In this document: piece by piece, positions 27,426 to 36,215 of the stretch
Numbering within the stretch: position 1 is the stretch's first letter
Layout of the letters: each line of letters starts with the position of its first letter
NCBI GenBank assembly: GCA_016707785.1
Contig: JADJGZ010000024.1
Location: 1-52,796, forward strand
From: Bacteroidales bacterium
GTDB lineage: Bacteria; Bacteroidota; Bacteroidia; Bacteroidales; UBA4417
Reading direction: 5' to 3'
Length of the DNA: 52,796 nucleotides
Made by a program: the position numbers and the translations under genes
Notes under the pieces: generated by a model
The model's database searches: none
What the model was told of the DNA's origin: nothing
What the model saw: only the letters and a program-made list of their open reading frames with translations

Positions 27426-28925
27426 ATGAATCTGCTTTCCTCACTTTTCTCCAGAAAAATACTCCTTTTTCTTTTTATTCCTGTTGTTCTTGCTTTCTTA
27501 GTAAGTCTTTGGCATAGGTATGCCTATATCGACGACTGCTGGTTCGGGGAACAAGCTTACTGGTTGGTGAAGGATGGAACTGTCAGCACTAAAAGCATTG
27601 AAGCCGGACTGGGATGGGAAAACAGGCTGCTGGTTTACCATAAATTGAATATCTGGATTGGAGCTTTACTGATCATGACCCTGGGATGGTCAGTCTATTA
27701 TTTTAAAGGTTTTACTCTCCTGGTGTACCTCTTATCATTTCTGCTCCTGCACAGAATGATGAAAAGTCAGAGGAATATTTACACTAAGGAAACTTTCCTC
27801 TTAACAGCCTTTCTGGTGTTTGCGAATCCATTGATGTTTATTTATGGCTTTACCTATCGTCCTGAAATCCTGGTAATGATGTTTGGATTGTCTTCATTCC
27901 TGGCATTGGAAAAGGTCAGGAATCATAGTGAAAGCAACTACATTTGGGCTTCCCTGGCAGGATTGGCTGTTGGAACTGCTTTCCTTGCCCATCTGAATGG
28001 AATTATCTTCGGGGTGGCTGGCTTCTTTTACCTGATCATTTACCGAAAGTATAAGGAAATTATAGCTTATTCGATTTCAGCTGTTTTATTAGCATCCCTC
28101 TATTTTATTGATCTGATCCCTGCCGGAAACGTACAGCTTTTCCTCTCCCAGATGAAAAACTGGCCTGATGCAGTAAGTGGAAATTATATATCAGACAATT
28201 CCATTCTTCTTTCTATCCTGCTGAAATTAGGAAATGAGCACCAGCGCTTCTTCTGGAGCGACAAAGTAGCTGTTTTCTCTGCTCTTTTCTTCTTCTCTGT
28301 AATCACTTCATTCAGTTATCTTTTAAAGCATCATCGGCCACTGATGATCTATACCGGACTTTTAATCCTTTTACTGAACTTGCTGGGAAGCCAGATTGCC
28401 GAAAGATACCTTATCTATTATCTGCCTTTAATGGCTATTATTATCGCCGTTTCAATCCGTAACCTGGTCAATGAAAAACGTGTAATCCTGCTTTCTGTTA
28501 CAGCTGTATTATTCATATTACAGTTGGCAGTACTCTCTAAACATTGTTATTCCATCTTCCAAAAGAATTATAATTTCACTTCTATTCACGCTGAGATCGG
28601 AGAAATGCTCCCACCTGAAACACAGAAAATTCTTGCACCTTATCATTATATTTTCAACGAAATTGGTAAAAAATCAATACTCACATACCATTCATTGGAG
28701 TACTATGAAGTCATAAATAATAAAAAGCTGGATAGCAGCGAGGCGTTATTACGTTGCAAGGATTTAGGTATTGATTGCATCCTCCTCGACAAAAACCTCA
28801 AAGACGATCAGGAGAAATACCGCTGGTTCGAAACCGCTGTAGCAGGTTCTGATCCAGATTACCATGTATTTAAGGAATATAAAGGGTATATTATTCTGTT
28901 GAGAAGAAATACTTCTTCAAACTAG
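27426..28925 (+). CDS. GT-C-fold membrane glycosyltransferase (ArnT/PMT-like)
   Basis: A 499-residue polytopic inner-membrane protein with about eleven hydrophobic segments and a soluble C-terminal part (about 385-499). An acidic pair follows the first membrane segment (YAYIDDCWFG, Asp36-Asp37), the catalytic/metal position of GT-C enzymes that take sugars from polyprenyl phosphate. GFTYRPEILVMMFGL also resembles the family. The acceptor is unknown: lipid A, protein or a surface glycan are possible. The 3' end overlaps the end of the convergent priA gene by 4 bp. Confidence 0.78.
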   Translation: MNLLSSLFSRKILLFLFIPVVLAFLVSLWHRYAYIDDCWFGEQAYWLVKDGTVSTKSIEAGLGWENRLLVYHKLNIWIGALLIMTLGWSVYYFKGFTLLVYLLSFLLLHRMMKSQRNIYTKETFLLTAFLVFANPLMFIYGFTYRPEILVMMFGLSSFLALEKVRNHSESNYIWASLAGLAVGTAFLAHLNGIIFGVAGFFYLIIYRKYKEIIAYSISAVLLASLYFIDLIPAGNVQLFLSQMKNWPDAVSGNYISDNSILLSILLKLGNEHQRFFWSDKVAVFSALFFFSVITSFSYLLKHHRPLMIYTGLLILLLNLLGSQIAERYLIYYLPLMAIIIAVSIRNLVNEKRVILLSVTAVLFILQLAVLSKHCYSIFQKNYNFTSIHAEIGEMLPPETQKILAPYHYIFNEIGKKSILTYHSLEYYEVINNKKLDSSEALLRCKDLGIDCILLDKNLKDDQEKYRWFETAVAGSDPDYHVFKEYKGYIILLRRNTSSN

Positions 28926-31435
28926 GCTGGATCAACATCGATGATCACCCTGACCGGGCTATGAATATGACTGGTATAAAGTTTCTGAATTGCAGAAAAA
29001 ATGTCCTCTTTTACTTTGGGAAGATTGACTCCTTTTTCAAGCTTGATCATGATATTCTTCAGGTAGAGATTCCTAATCCGGCTAACCTGTGGATATTCGG
29101 GACCAAGGATTCTTTTCCCGAATTTTCCCTTTAATATTTTCGCCAGTTCAGCGGCTGCGCTGTTCAGAACATCATTGTCGGCATGCTTCAAGGTTAGTCT
29201 GATTAATCGGTAATAGGGAGGATATTTGAATTTTTCTCTTTCAAGAATTTGCTGATGGTACATGGCGGGGTAGTCATTATTGATCACCAGCTGAAGTATG
29301 GCATGTTTGGCATTAAATGCCTGGATCAGAACTTTCCCCTGTTTTTGCTTCCTTCCTGATCTCCCGGCTACCTGGGCCATAAGTTGGTAGCTCCTTTCAT
29401 GGGCACGGAAATCAGGGTAGGAGAGGAGGCTATCGGCATTCATGATTCCAACAAGGCTAACATGATCAAAATCAAGGCCTTTGGTTACCATTTGGGTGCC
29501 AGCCAGAATGTCAATCCTGCCTTCTTCAAAATCAGAGATAATCCGGTGTAATGAGTTACGGCTCCTGGTGGAATCCAGGTCCATTCGCGCAATTCTTGCA
29601 GTAGGGAAAAAGATCGATAATTCCTCTTCAATTTTTTCAGTACCGAAGCCTTTCATGAGTAATCCTGTATACCCACATTCAGGACATTTATCCGGGATAT
29701 GGGTTGAATACCCGCAATAATGACATCGGAGCAAGTTTTGCTTCTTATGATAGACCAAAGAAACATCGCATTGAATACATTGCGGGACCCAATTGCAATT
29801 GTCACAGTCGATATGCAGTGAAAACCCTCTTCGGTTCTGGAAAAGTATCACCTGTTCTTTCTGTGAAAGTGCCTGTTCAATACCTTGTAAGAGAGGTTCA
29901 GAGAAGATGGATTTCATCCTTTTCCTCTTATGTTCTTCCCGTAGATCTACCACCTCGATGGCAGGCATCAGGATTCCTCCAAAGCGTTCAGAAATGGTTA
30001 CCAGTCCGTATTTCCCGTTCTGAGCATTGTAATAGGATTCAACCGAAGGAGTGGCTGATCCGAGCAGGACCTTTGCCTGGTGCAGGGAAGAAAGGAATAT
30101 AGCTGCATCCCTGGCATTGTATCGCGGGGCTGGCTCAAACTGCTTGAAAGAGCTGTCGTGCTCCTCATCAACAATGATTAACCCCAGTCTTTCGAAAGGA
30201 AGGAACATAGCCGAACGTGCACCAAGAATCACATTGAAGGAACCTGTCAGTATTTCAGGCTTTTGTTCACCTTCTACTACCTGTGGAATAGACTTGGCTA
30301 CATGTTGCCATATTTCAACCCGCTCATTTTCATCATATCGTGAATGATAGATCCCCACCTCACTGCCGAAATACTTTTGAAGCCGGTTGATGATCTGGGC
30401 GGTCAGGGCTATTTCCGGAAGCAGGTATAATACTTGTTTCCCTGCATCGAGGGTTTCCCTTATCAGCTTAATATAGATTTCAGTCTTGCCGCTGGAGGTC
30501 ACCCCATGGAGCAATACCACATTCTTACTCTCCATTTCAGCCCTGATTTTTTCCATTGCATCTGCCTGTGCCGGAGTCAGGCTAATGGAAGAAGGGTGAA
30601 AGGCGGCAGTACCGGTTTTCAAGCGGCTTACCTGTTTTTCATAAAATACAAATACCCCTTTTTTTATAAGGCTGTTCAATGCTGCCAGTCCATCAGGGAT
30701 TCGCTGAAGTAAAAGGGGTTTGCTCACTTCTGATGGAATTGCGGAAAGACAATGTGACCGCTGGACATATTCAATCAGTACTTCCAGTTGTTTTGGCGCT
30801 TTTTTTTCTAGTTTGGTATATAGTGCCTGTAACTCTTCATTCCCCGAAAAATCCTCATGTAATTTAACATAAGTTTCAATCCTCGGCTTGAATTTTTCGC
30901 TAATCTCTTCTTCTGTAATGATATATCCTTTTTCAATCAGGGTATGAATAAGAGGAATAACCTTAGCCAGTTCAAGGGTTCGCGAAACTTCACTCAGCGA
31001 CATTTTCCCATTACTTTGGAGTGCAAACAGAAGGGTGTATTCCCGCTCATTCAGCAGTTCCGCATCAATTACAGCCTCTGGATTCAGCATTACCTTTGAT
31101 TCACTGGCTAGCTTAAGGGCGGATGGTAAGGCGGCATTCATCACCTCTCCCGGATGACAACAATAATAGGTAGCAATCCAATCCCAGAATTTAAACTGGA
31201 TCTCATTCACGATGGGCTTAAGGTCGAGAACAGATAAGATATATTTAGCCTGGAATTCCGGGGCTTTATTTGAAATTGAATGAATGAGCCCTGTGTAGAC
31301 TTTTTTCTGCCCGAATTGCACAACCACCCGTTTGCCAATCATGACAGCCTCATTCAGTTCAAAGGGCACTCTGTAGGTAAAGAGCCCTGCAACCGGAAGA
31401 GGAAGCATAACTTGAACAAAAAGGGTTTTGCGCAT
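28922..31435 (-). CDS. priA: Primosomal protein N' (replication-restart helicase PriA)
   Basis: An 837-residue 3'-5' DNA helicase that reloads the replisome at stalled forks. The N-terminal DNA-binding domain contains GLFTYRVPFELNE and VVVQFGQKKVYTG. The Walker A motif is HGVTSSGKTEIYIKL, the DEAH-type box is IIVDEEHDSSFKQ, and LLGSATPSVESY is motif III. Eight zinc-binding cysteines lie in CDNCNWVPQCIQC and CHYCGYSTHIPDKCPECG. The helicase C part has GTQMVTKGLDFDHVSLVGI and QVAGRSGR. Full length and intact; convergent with the glycosyltransferase gene. Confidence 0.97.
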   Translation of the reverse strand: MRKTLFVQVMLPLPVAGLFTYRVPFELNEAVMIGKRVVVQFGQKKVYTGLIHSISNKAPEFQAKYILSVLDLKPIVNEIQFKFWDWIATYYCCHPGEVMNAALPSALKLASESKVMLNPEAVIDAELLNEREYTLLFALQSNGKMSLSEVSRTLELAKVIPLIHTLIEKGYIITEEEISEKFKPRIETYVKLHEDFSGNEELQALYTKLEKKAPKQLEVLIEYVQRSHCLSAIPSEVSKPLLLQRIPDGLAALNSLIKKGVFVFYEKQVSRLKTGTAAFHPSSISLTPAQADAMEKIRAEMESKNVVLLHGVTSSGKTEIYIKLIRETLDAGKQVLYLLPEIALTAQIINRLQKYFGSEVGIYHSRYDENERVEIWQHVAKSIPQVVEGEQKPEILTGSFNVILGARSAMFLPFERLGLIIVDEEHDSSFKQFEPAPRYNARDAAIFLSSLHQAKVLLGSATPSVESYYNAQNGKYGLVTISERFGGILMPAIEVVDLREEHKRKRMKSIFSEPLLQGIEQALSQKEQVILFQNRRGFSLHIDCDNCNWVPQCIQCDVSLVYHKKQNLLRCHYCGYSTHIPDKCPECGYTGLLMKGFGTEKIEEELSIFFPTARIARMDLDSTRSRNSLHRIISDFEEGRIDILAGTQMVTKGLDFDHVSLVGIMNADSLLSYPDFRAHERSYQLMAQVAGRSGRKQKQGKVLIQAFNAKHAILQLVINNDYPAMYHQQILEREKFKYPPYYRLIRLTLKHADNDVLNSAAAELAKILKGKFGKRILGPEYPQVSRIRNLYLKNIMIKLEKGVNLPKVKEDIFSAIQKLYTSHIHSPVRVIIDVDPA

Positions 31436-31468
31436 CGTTGGCAGGAAATTAATTATAACTGAACTTTA

Positions 31469-31476
31469 CAAATGTA
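31469..31476 (-). promoter_or_regulatory. Probable -7 promoter box of priA
   Basis: On the minus strand the sequence reads TACATTTG, an exact TAnnTTTG box, about 34 bp before the priA start codon. No clear -33 TTTG is visible upstream. Confidence 0.4.
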
Positions 31477-31521
31477 AGAACATGGAAATGGTCAGCTGCT
31501 GCCAGGACTGGAATATTGATT

Positions 31522-33936
31522 CTAATCCTCGTCTTTCCGTGGTTTTCTTGGCCGGCTCTCTTTTTTAGGTTTCTCTTTACTGCCGGACGGATCACCCTCA
31601 TTTACTTTCCCATCTGACCGACGGTAGGTCTTCTCCGGTTTACTGAACCGATTCTGAGGCTGGTATACTTCTATTTCTTTCTTTTCACCGGGAGGTGGTG
31701 CATCTTTACCCCTTGATGAATAAGGCTTGTCAGTGCGATCATCATACTTCCGGGGGCGATCAGTCCTGTCCTTGTCTCTTTCACTTGAATAAGGTCTGTC
31801 CGGGCGATCCTTTTTCTGATAGGGCCTGTCGGAATCCTTGTCCCTTCTTGGTGGACGATTCTCATCCCTGCTTTTACCATAAGGTTTGAACGGACTGTCA
31901 CTCTTTCTATCGCGGCTAAACGGGCGATCCCCGTCACCTTCCTTTCTTTCCCTTCTTACAGGCCTGTCACCACTATTATCATTCCTGTCGTTGTGAAACG
32001 GTTTTGAACTTCGTTCTTTTCTTTCAAAGGGTCTGTCATTATCCTTGTCTCTTCTAAACGGGCGATCACCGCTGCTTTCGTTGCGATCTTTCTGGAAGGG
32101 CCTTGATGGGCGGTCTTTTCTTTCAAAAGGCCTTTCATTATCCCTGTCCCTTCTTACCGGACGATCACCATTGCTATCATTTCGGTCTCTTTGGTAGGGT
32201 CTCGAAGGCCCGTCTTTTCTTTCGAAAGGTCTGTCATTATCCCTGTCCCTTCTTACCGGACGATCACCATTGCTATCATTTCGGTCTCTTTGGTAGGGCC
32301 TCGAAGGTCCGTCTTTTCTTTCGAAAGGTCTGTTATTATCCCTTTCCCTTCTTACCGGACGATCCCCGTTGCTATCATTGCGGTCTCTTTGGTAAGGCCT
32401 CGAAGGCCCGTCTTTTCTTTCAAAAGGTTTATCATTATCTCTATCCCTTCTCACTGGGCGATCTCCATGACTATCATTCCTTGGTGACCTGGAACCACGT
32501 TCATTCCTTTCGGATGGACGGTCATCACGGCGATAAGGACGTTCCGGCCTTTCACTTCCTGTGCCTCGTGGCGAACGTCTCTCTTCGCCTTCTTCTCTCC
32601 TGCGGAAGGGCTTTTCTATGTTGCCCCCTTCATTTTCCGGTTCATTGCCTGTATTGGAGGATACTCTTCTCTTCACTTCGGTTGTACCCTCAGTTCCAGG
32701 ATCTTCAGGTGCGTCGGTACCTTCCGTCTTTTCTGTATCCAACTCATGTTGATGCTCATCCCTGATCCAGGTTTTTTTAGTTCCGACATAAAGGTCAAAC
32801 CCAGCGAAACGACATTCCAGCGGCCCGTTCCAGACGATATCCTTCCGAATAGCTCTGAGTCCTACCGATTTGAGAGCATAATGATCTGAACTGATCACCC
32901 ATGCATGGTAACCCGCGAAATTTTTCTTCAGGTTATCACCGATTTCTCTGTATAATCCGATGATATCGCCGGTTTTAATTCTTTCACCATAAGGTGGATT
33001 AATCACAACTACACCAGGCTCACCTTCAGGAGGCATTAACTCAGAAAAGGGGCCCAGTTTGAGATGAATATCTTTATGAAGTCGGGCCGATTTAACATTT
33101 GCCTTGGCGGTACCTAAGTTTTTTGGAGAGATATCATTTCCAATAATCTGGTATTCAAATTCCGTTTCCTGATCATGAGCTTCCTGTTTCACTTCTTCCC
33201 ATAATTCACTATTGAAGTTCTTCCAGCGCATAAATCCAAAGGACTTCCGATACATGCCCGGGGGGAAATTGTTGGCAATCAAGGCTGCTTCAATGAGCAG
33301 TGTGCCTGATCCACACATAGGATCGATGAAATGAGATTTTTTATCCCAACCACTAAGCATGATCAGCCCGGCAGCCAGCACTTCACTCATCGGAGCTTCG
33401 GCATTGGAAACCCTGTATCCTCTTTTATGAAGAGAAGCTCCTGAACTATCGAGGGAAACATCACAGGTACTCCCTAAAATATGAATGTTGATCCTGAAAT
33501 CAGGGTCATCAATATCTACGGATGGCCTTCTTCCATTAAATTGTTCCCTGAACCGGTCAACAATAGCATCCTTGGCTCTCAGCGAAACATAATGAGAATG
33601 AGTGAGTTCTGAGTCACTTACGACAGCATCAATGGCCAGGGTACTGGTAACATTCATGATTTCTTCCCACGGATAATTGAAAAATTGACCATAAAGGTCA
33701 TCTTCATCCGCTAACTGGAAATCGAATAGAGGTACCAGGATCCGCAAGGCAGTCCGGGAACAGAAATTAGTCTTATAAACCATGCGTTCATCGCCTGAGA
33801 AACGAACCGCCCGGTTAAGGATTTCAACGTCTTCGGCACCCAGTTCCTGAAGTTCCCTGGCAAGAACTTCCTCAAGGCCTGCGATCGTTTTTGCAATTAA
33901 TGATTTTTTTTCCGGTAATTGTGTGTTGTCTGTCAA
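31522..33936 (-). CDS. THUMP-domain SAM-dependent RNA methyltransferase with a long repetitive Arg/Asp-rich tail
   Basis: Residues 1 to about 390 form the usual RlmL-N/YcbY-like enzyme that methylates 23S rRNA guanine N2: a ferredoxin-like/THUMP N-terminus (KTIAGLEEVLARELQELGAE), SAM motif I FIDPMCGSGTLLIEAAL, and catalytic VVINPPYGERIKTGD. From about residue 400 to 804 the protein is low-complexity and highly charged, rich in R, D, P, G and S. It includes about five 33-residue repeats (GDRPVRRDRDND, RPFERKDGPSRPYQRDRN, DSN). This part should be disordered and may bind RNA, like the tails of DEAD-box helicases. Relatives usually stop near 390 residues. No frameshift is seen despite the repeats. 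Confidence 0.9.
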   Translation of the reverse strand: MTDNTQLPEKKSLIAKTIAGLEEVLARELQELGAEDVEILNRAVRFSGDERMVYKTNFCSRTALRILVPLFDFQLADEDDLYGQFFNYPWEEIMNVTSTLAIDAVVSDSELTHSHYVSLRAKDAIVDRFREQFNGRRPSVDIDDPDFRINIHILGSTCDVSLDSSGASLHKRGYRVSNAEAPMSEVLAAGLIMLSGWDKKSHFIDPMCGSGTLLIEAALIANNFPPGMYRKSFGFMRWKNFNSELWEEVKQEAHDQETEFEYQIIGNDISPKNLGTAKANVKSARLHKDIHLKLGPFSELMPPEGEPGVVVINPPYGERIKTGDIIGLYREIGDNLKKNFAGYHAWVISSDHYALKSVGLRAIRKDIVWNGPLECRFAGFDLYVGTKKTWIRDEHQHELDTEKTEGTDAPEDPGTEGTTEVKRRVSSNTGNEPENEGGNIEKPFRRREEGEERRSPRGTGSERPERPYRRDDRPSERNERGSRSPRNDSHGDRPVRRDRDNDKPFERKDGPSRPYQRDRNDSNGDRPVRRERDNNRPFERKDGPSRPYQRDRNDSNGDRPVRRDRDNDRPFERKDGPSRPYQRDRNDSNGDRPVRRDRDNERPFERKDRPSRPFQKDRNESSGDRPFRRDKDNDRPFERKERSSKPFHNDRNDNSGDRPVRRERKEGDGDRPFSRDRKSDSPFKPYGKSRDENRPPRRDKDSDRPYQKKDRPDRPYSSERDKDRTDRPRKYDDRTDKPYSSRGKDAPPPGEKKEIEVYQPQNRFSKPEKTYRRSDGKVNEGDPSGSKEKPKKESRPRKPRKDED
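31971..32466 (-). repeat. 99-bp tandem repeat inside the RNA methyltransferase gene
   Basis: Five consecutive copies of a 99-bp unit encode 33 residues each. Exact landmarks such as acgatcaccattgctatcat recur at 32161 and 32260, with variants at about 32359 and 32458, confirming the 99-bp period. The three copies at the right (nearest the enzyme domain) are almost identical; the two at the left have diverged. Since 99 is a multiple of three, copy-number change would keep the frame. Confidence 0.9.
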
Positions 33937-34029
33937 CTCTTTAGGTATAGGGACTGCGAACAGCCTGATTTAATTCAATATTGAACCATAAGCAGTCAAA
34001 ACTTACTCATGAATCTGTTTATCAACTAA

Positions 34030-34355
34030 ATGGGGGGGTGGGGTTCGCCCCCCGTTTTCCCTTTTTTCACAAAGCTTTTTCCCCCAAAAAAGGGTTCTCC
34101 CCCCCCCCCCCCCCTGAGGGGGGGGGGGGGGGGGGGGGGCCCCGGCGGCGGGGGGGTCCTTGGGGTGGGGGTGGGTGTCCCCCCCCCCCGGGGTCGGCCT
34201 GTCTTCCGCGGGGGGGGGGCCCCCCCCCGGGTGGTTGCTCCCTCCCAGCACTTAGGGGGGGGGGGGGAACCCCCCCCCCCCCGCCCCCCGGCAGGGCGGG
34301 GGGGGGGGGGGGCGGCTTTAAATGGGGGGGGGGCCTCCACCCCCGGGTTCTCCAT
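34030..34355. other. Stretch of almost pure G and C runs; probable assembly artefact
   Basis: From about 34080 to 34340 the sequence is nearly all G or C in homopolymer runs of up to about 22, while the rest of the window is around 40-45% GC. Both flanks resume ordinary sequence abruptly, and the OsmC stop codon lies just right of it. The reading frames through it are spurious (Pro/Gly runs). It should not be annotated as coding. The true sequence between the methyltransferase and OsmC genes is unknown here. Confidence 0.85.
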
Positions 34356-34362
34356 TCTGGCT

Positions 34363-34767
34363 TTAGAAATTAAAATGGAAGGTCTGGATAGTGTCAGGAT
34401 GAAGGCTTTTGTTTACCGGGCAATGTTCAGCGGTTTTTTTAATGATCTCTTTTTGTTTATCAGAATAATCATTTTTTGGGAAATTCATTTCTACGATGAT
34501 CTCACCCACTCTTCTTGGATCAGAAACCATGATTTTGGTGACTTTCACTTCAGTTCCATCAATGCTGAATCCATGAGTCCGGGCAGCAATACCAATGGTT
34601 GTAATAGCGCAGGTTCCAAGGGAAGTAGCCAGTAAGTCCGTTGGAGAGAATGCTTCACCTTTTCCCTGGTTATCTATTGGAGCATCAGTGATAAATTCAT
34701 CACCTGAACGCATGTGCCTGGCTTTTGTCCTTAAATCACCAATATACTCAATCCGAACAGTTTCCAT
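34363..34767 (-). CDS. OsmC/Ohr-family protein
   Basis: From the ATG at 34767 (METVRIEYIG) the protein has 134 residues; a further ATG lies at 34785. It carries the two conserved cysteines of this thiol peroxidase family, LATSLGTCAITTIG and KKTAEHCPVNKSL, and the typical SPTDLLA motif before the first. It is cytosolic. Members reduce organic hydroperoxides; this subgroup (YhfA-like) has less certain substrates. The gene ends right against the G/C-run artefact and is divergent from a two-component system. Confidence 0.9.
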   Translation of the reverse strand: METVRIEYIGDLRTKARHMRSGDEFITDAPIDNQGKGEAFSPTDLLATSLGTCAITTIGIAARTHGFSIDGTEVKVTKIMVSDPRRVGEIIVEMNFPKNDYSDKQKEIIKKTAEHCPVNKSLHPDTIQTFHFNF

Positions 34768-34895
34768 GAAAAAAGATTTTTGCAAAGGTAAGCGTTTTGA
34801 ACCAGCTAATTCCTATTTGCCATTCAATGTAGTTCTCAACATCTGTATATTGTTAACAACTTGTTAATCACCTATTCTGGTAAGATAATACTTGC

Positions 34896-34903
34896 TACAT
34901 TTG
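34896..34903 (+). promoter_or_regulatory. Candidate -7 box directly before the histidine kinase start
   Basis: TACATTTG matches TAnnTTTG exactly but ends only 4 bp before the ATG at 34908. If it is a real promoter, the transcript would begin at or next to the start codon, that is, leaderless. It may instead be a chance match. Confidence 0.3.
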
Positions 34904-34907
34904 CTGC

Positions 34908-36215
34908 ATGAAGCGCACAACCTTCCTGATAATTGTAGTACTTACCGGACTTGCTTTATGTGGGATCATCTTTATCCAGGTATTCTGGATCAGGAATGCT
35001 GTGGCCTTGCAGGAAGAGCAGTTCGACAATCGTGCAATTCTCAGCCTGAAGAGCGTTGTAAATGAAATGTATGAATGCAGGAATGATACCTGTGAAGGTA
35101 GCCTGTTTTGTAAGGAGGAATGCAGCCATTCTCATTCCAGTCACAGGGTAGAAATTAACCGTGCTTACCTTGACTCATTGATACATGCTGAATTTAAAAG
35201 CATGGGTCTGAGAGAACCTTATGTTTATGGAATTTTTAATCCTGAAACCGGTAAAGTTTCCCTTATTTCCGATACAACCTACAAAAATGAGTTGATTCTC
35301 AGTGACCATGCAGTATCCCTTTCATGCATCTATCGCTCAAGTGAAACGCAGTTGGGAGCTTACTTCCCTGATGAGGGACAAAGGGCTCTATTGAATATCA
35401 TGTGGTGGCTAATCCTGTGCTTCGTCTTGATACTGTTGCTCGTTTTCGGGTTTTCCTATACCATATTTTCATTTCTGAAACAGAAAAAGCTCTCCGAAAT
35501 GAAAACAGATTTCGTGAATAATATGACTCATGAATTCAAAACACCAATTGCCACTATTTCTTTAGCAAGTGAGATGCTTTTGAAGCCTGCTGTTATTGCC
35601 TCGGAGGAAAAAGCAAGGAAATACGCCGGTATCATTTATGACGAAAACCAGCGCCTTAGAAACCAGGTAGAGCATGTGTTACAGATTTCGGTCCTCGACA
35701 GGGAAGAGTTCAGGTTGCGCAAACAGGAGACAGATATTCACCAGATGATAGAAGAACTTGCAGAACCTTTCAGGATGCATGTAAAAGAGAGAGAAGGTGA
35801 TATCCGGTTGCAACTTTCAGCAACTGCTGCGAAAGCCTATGTGGATCCTATGCATATGAGAAATGTACTATCCAATTTACTCGATAATGCATGCAAGTAT
35901 TCTCCACAGCACCCTTCCATTCTGATTGAAACCTCAAGTAATCAGGATGGTATCGTGGTAGCTGTCGAAGATAAGGGGATGGGCATTAGTCATGAAAACC
36001 AGAAACATATTTTTAAGAAACTATATCGCGTCTCTACCGGGAATGTGCATGATGTAAGGGGGTTTGGACTTGGCCTTTATTATGTAAAGACAATGATAGA
36101 AGCTCATGGGGGGAGGATAAAGCTTAAGAGTGAGCTCCGCAAAGGTAGCCGGTTTGAATTATTTGTACCATTTGGTTTCAGTAAAACAGACACTCATGGG
36201 AATTCCGGAGAATAA
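34908..36215 (+). CDS. Sensor histidine kinase with a Cys/His-rich periplasmic domain (RprX-like)
   Basis: A 435-residue inner-membrane kinase. Membrane segments lie at about 5-28 and about 166-192, leaving a ~135-residue periplasmic sensor. The H-box is MTHEFKTPIATIS (phospho-acceptor His208), then the N-box LSNLLDNACKYSPQHP, VEDKGMGI and GFGLGLYYVKTMIEAHGG. The sensor holds Cys57, Cys62, Cys68 and Cys72 (CRNDTCEGSLFCKEEC) followed by three histidines (HSHSSH), a likely metal or redox site. The overall plan resembles RprX of Bacteroides, which from memory lacks this cluster. The response-regulator gene overlaps its 3' end by 20 bp. Confidence 0.9.
   Translation: MKRTTFLIIVVLTGLALCGIIFIQVFWIRNAVALQEEQFDNRAILSLKSVVNEMYECRNDTCEGSLFCKEECSHSHSSHRVEINRAYLDSLIHAEFKSMGLREPYVYGIFNPETGKVSLISDTTYKNELILSDHAVSLSCIYRSSETQLGAYFPDEGQRALLNIMWWLILCFVLILLLVFGFSYTIFSFLKQKKLSEMKTDFVNNMTHEFKTPIATISLASEMLLKPAVIASEEKARKYAGIIYDENQRLRNQVEHVLQISVLDREEFRLRKQETDIHQMIEELAEPFRMHVKEREGDIRLQLSATAAKAYVDPMHMRNVLSNLLDNACKYSPQHPSILIETSSNQDGIVVAVEDKGMGISHENQKHIFKKLYRVSTGNVHDVRGFGLGLYYVKTMIEAHGGRIKLKSELRKGSRFELFVPFGFSKTDTHGNSGE

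Noticed and set aside
32103..32765. A 220-codon open frame on the plus strand, rich in Phe/His/Tyr/Pro
   Set aside because: It is the antisense shadow of the 99-bp repeats in the methyltransferase tail; the period and position coincide and no start signal or family is visible.
33981..34635. Overlapping open frames with long Gly/Pro runs on both strands
   Set aside because: They exist only because the G/C-run block has no stop codons; one extends into the antisense of osmC. Not real proteins.
36130..36195. Upstream start for the response regulator
   Set aside because: It would add 22 residues encoded inside the kinase gene, ahead of the normal receiver start at 36196.
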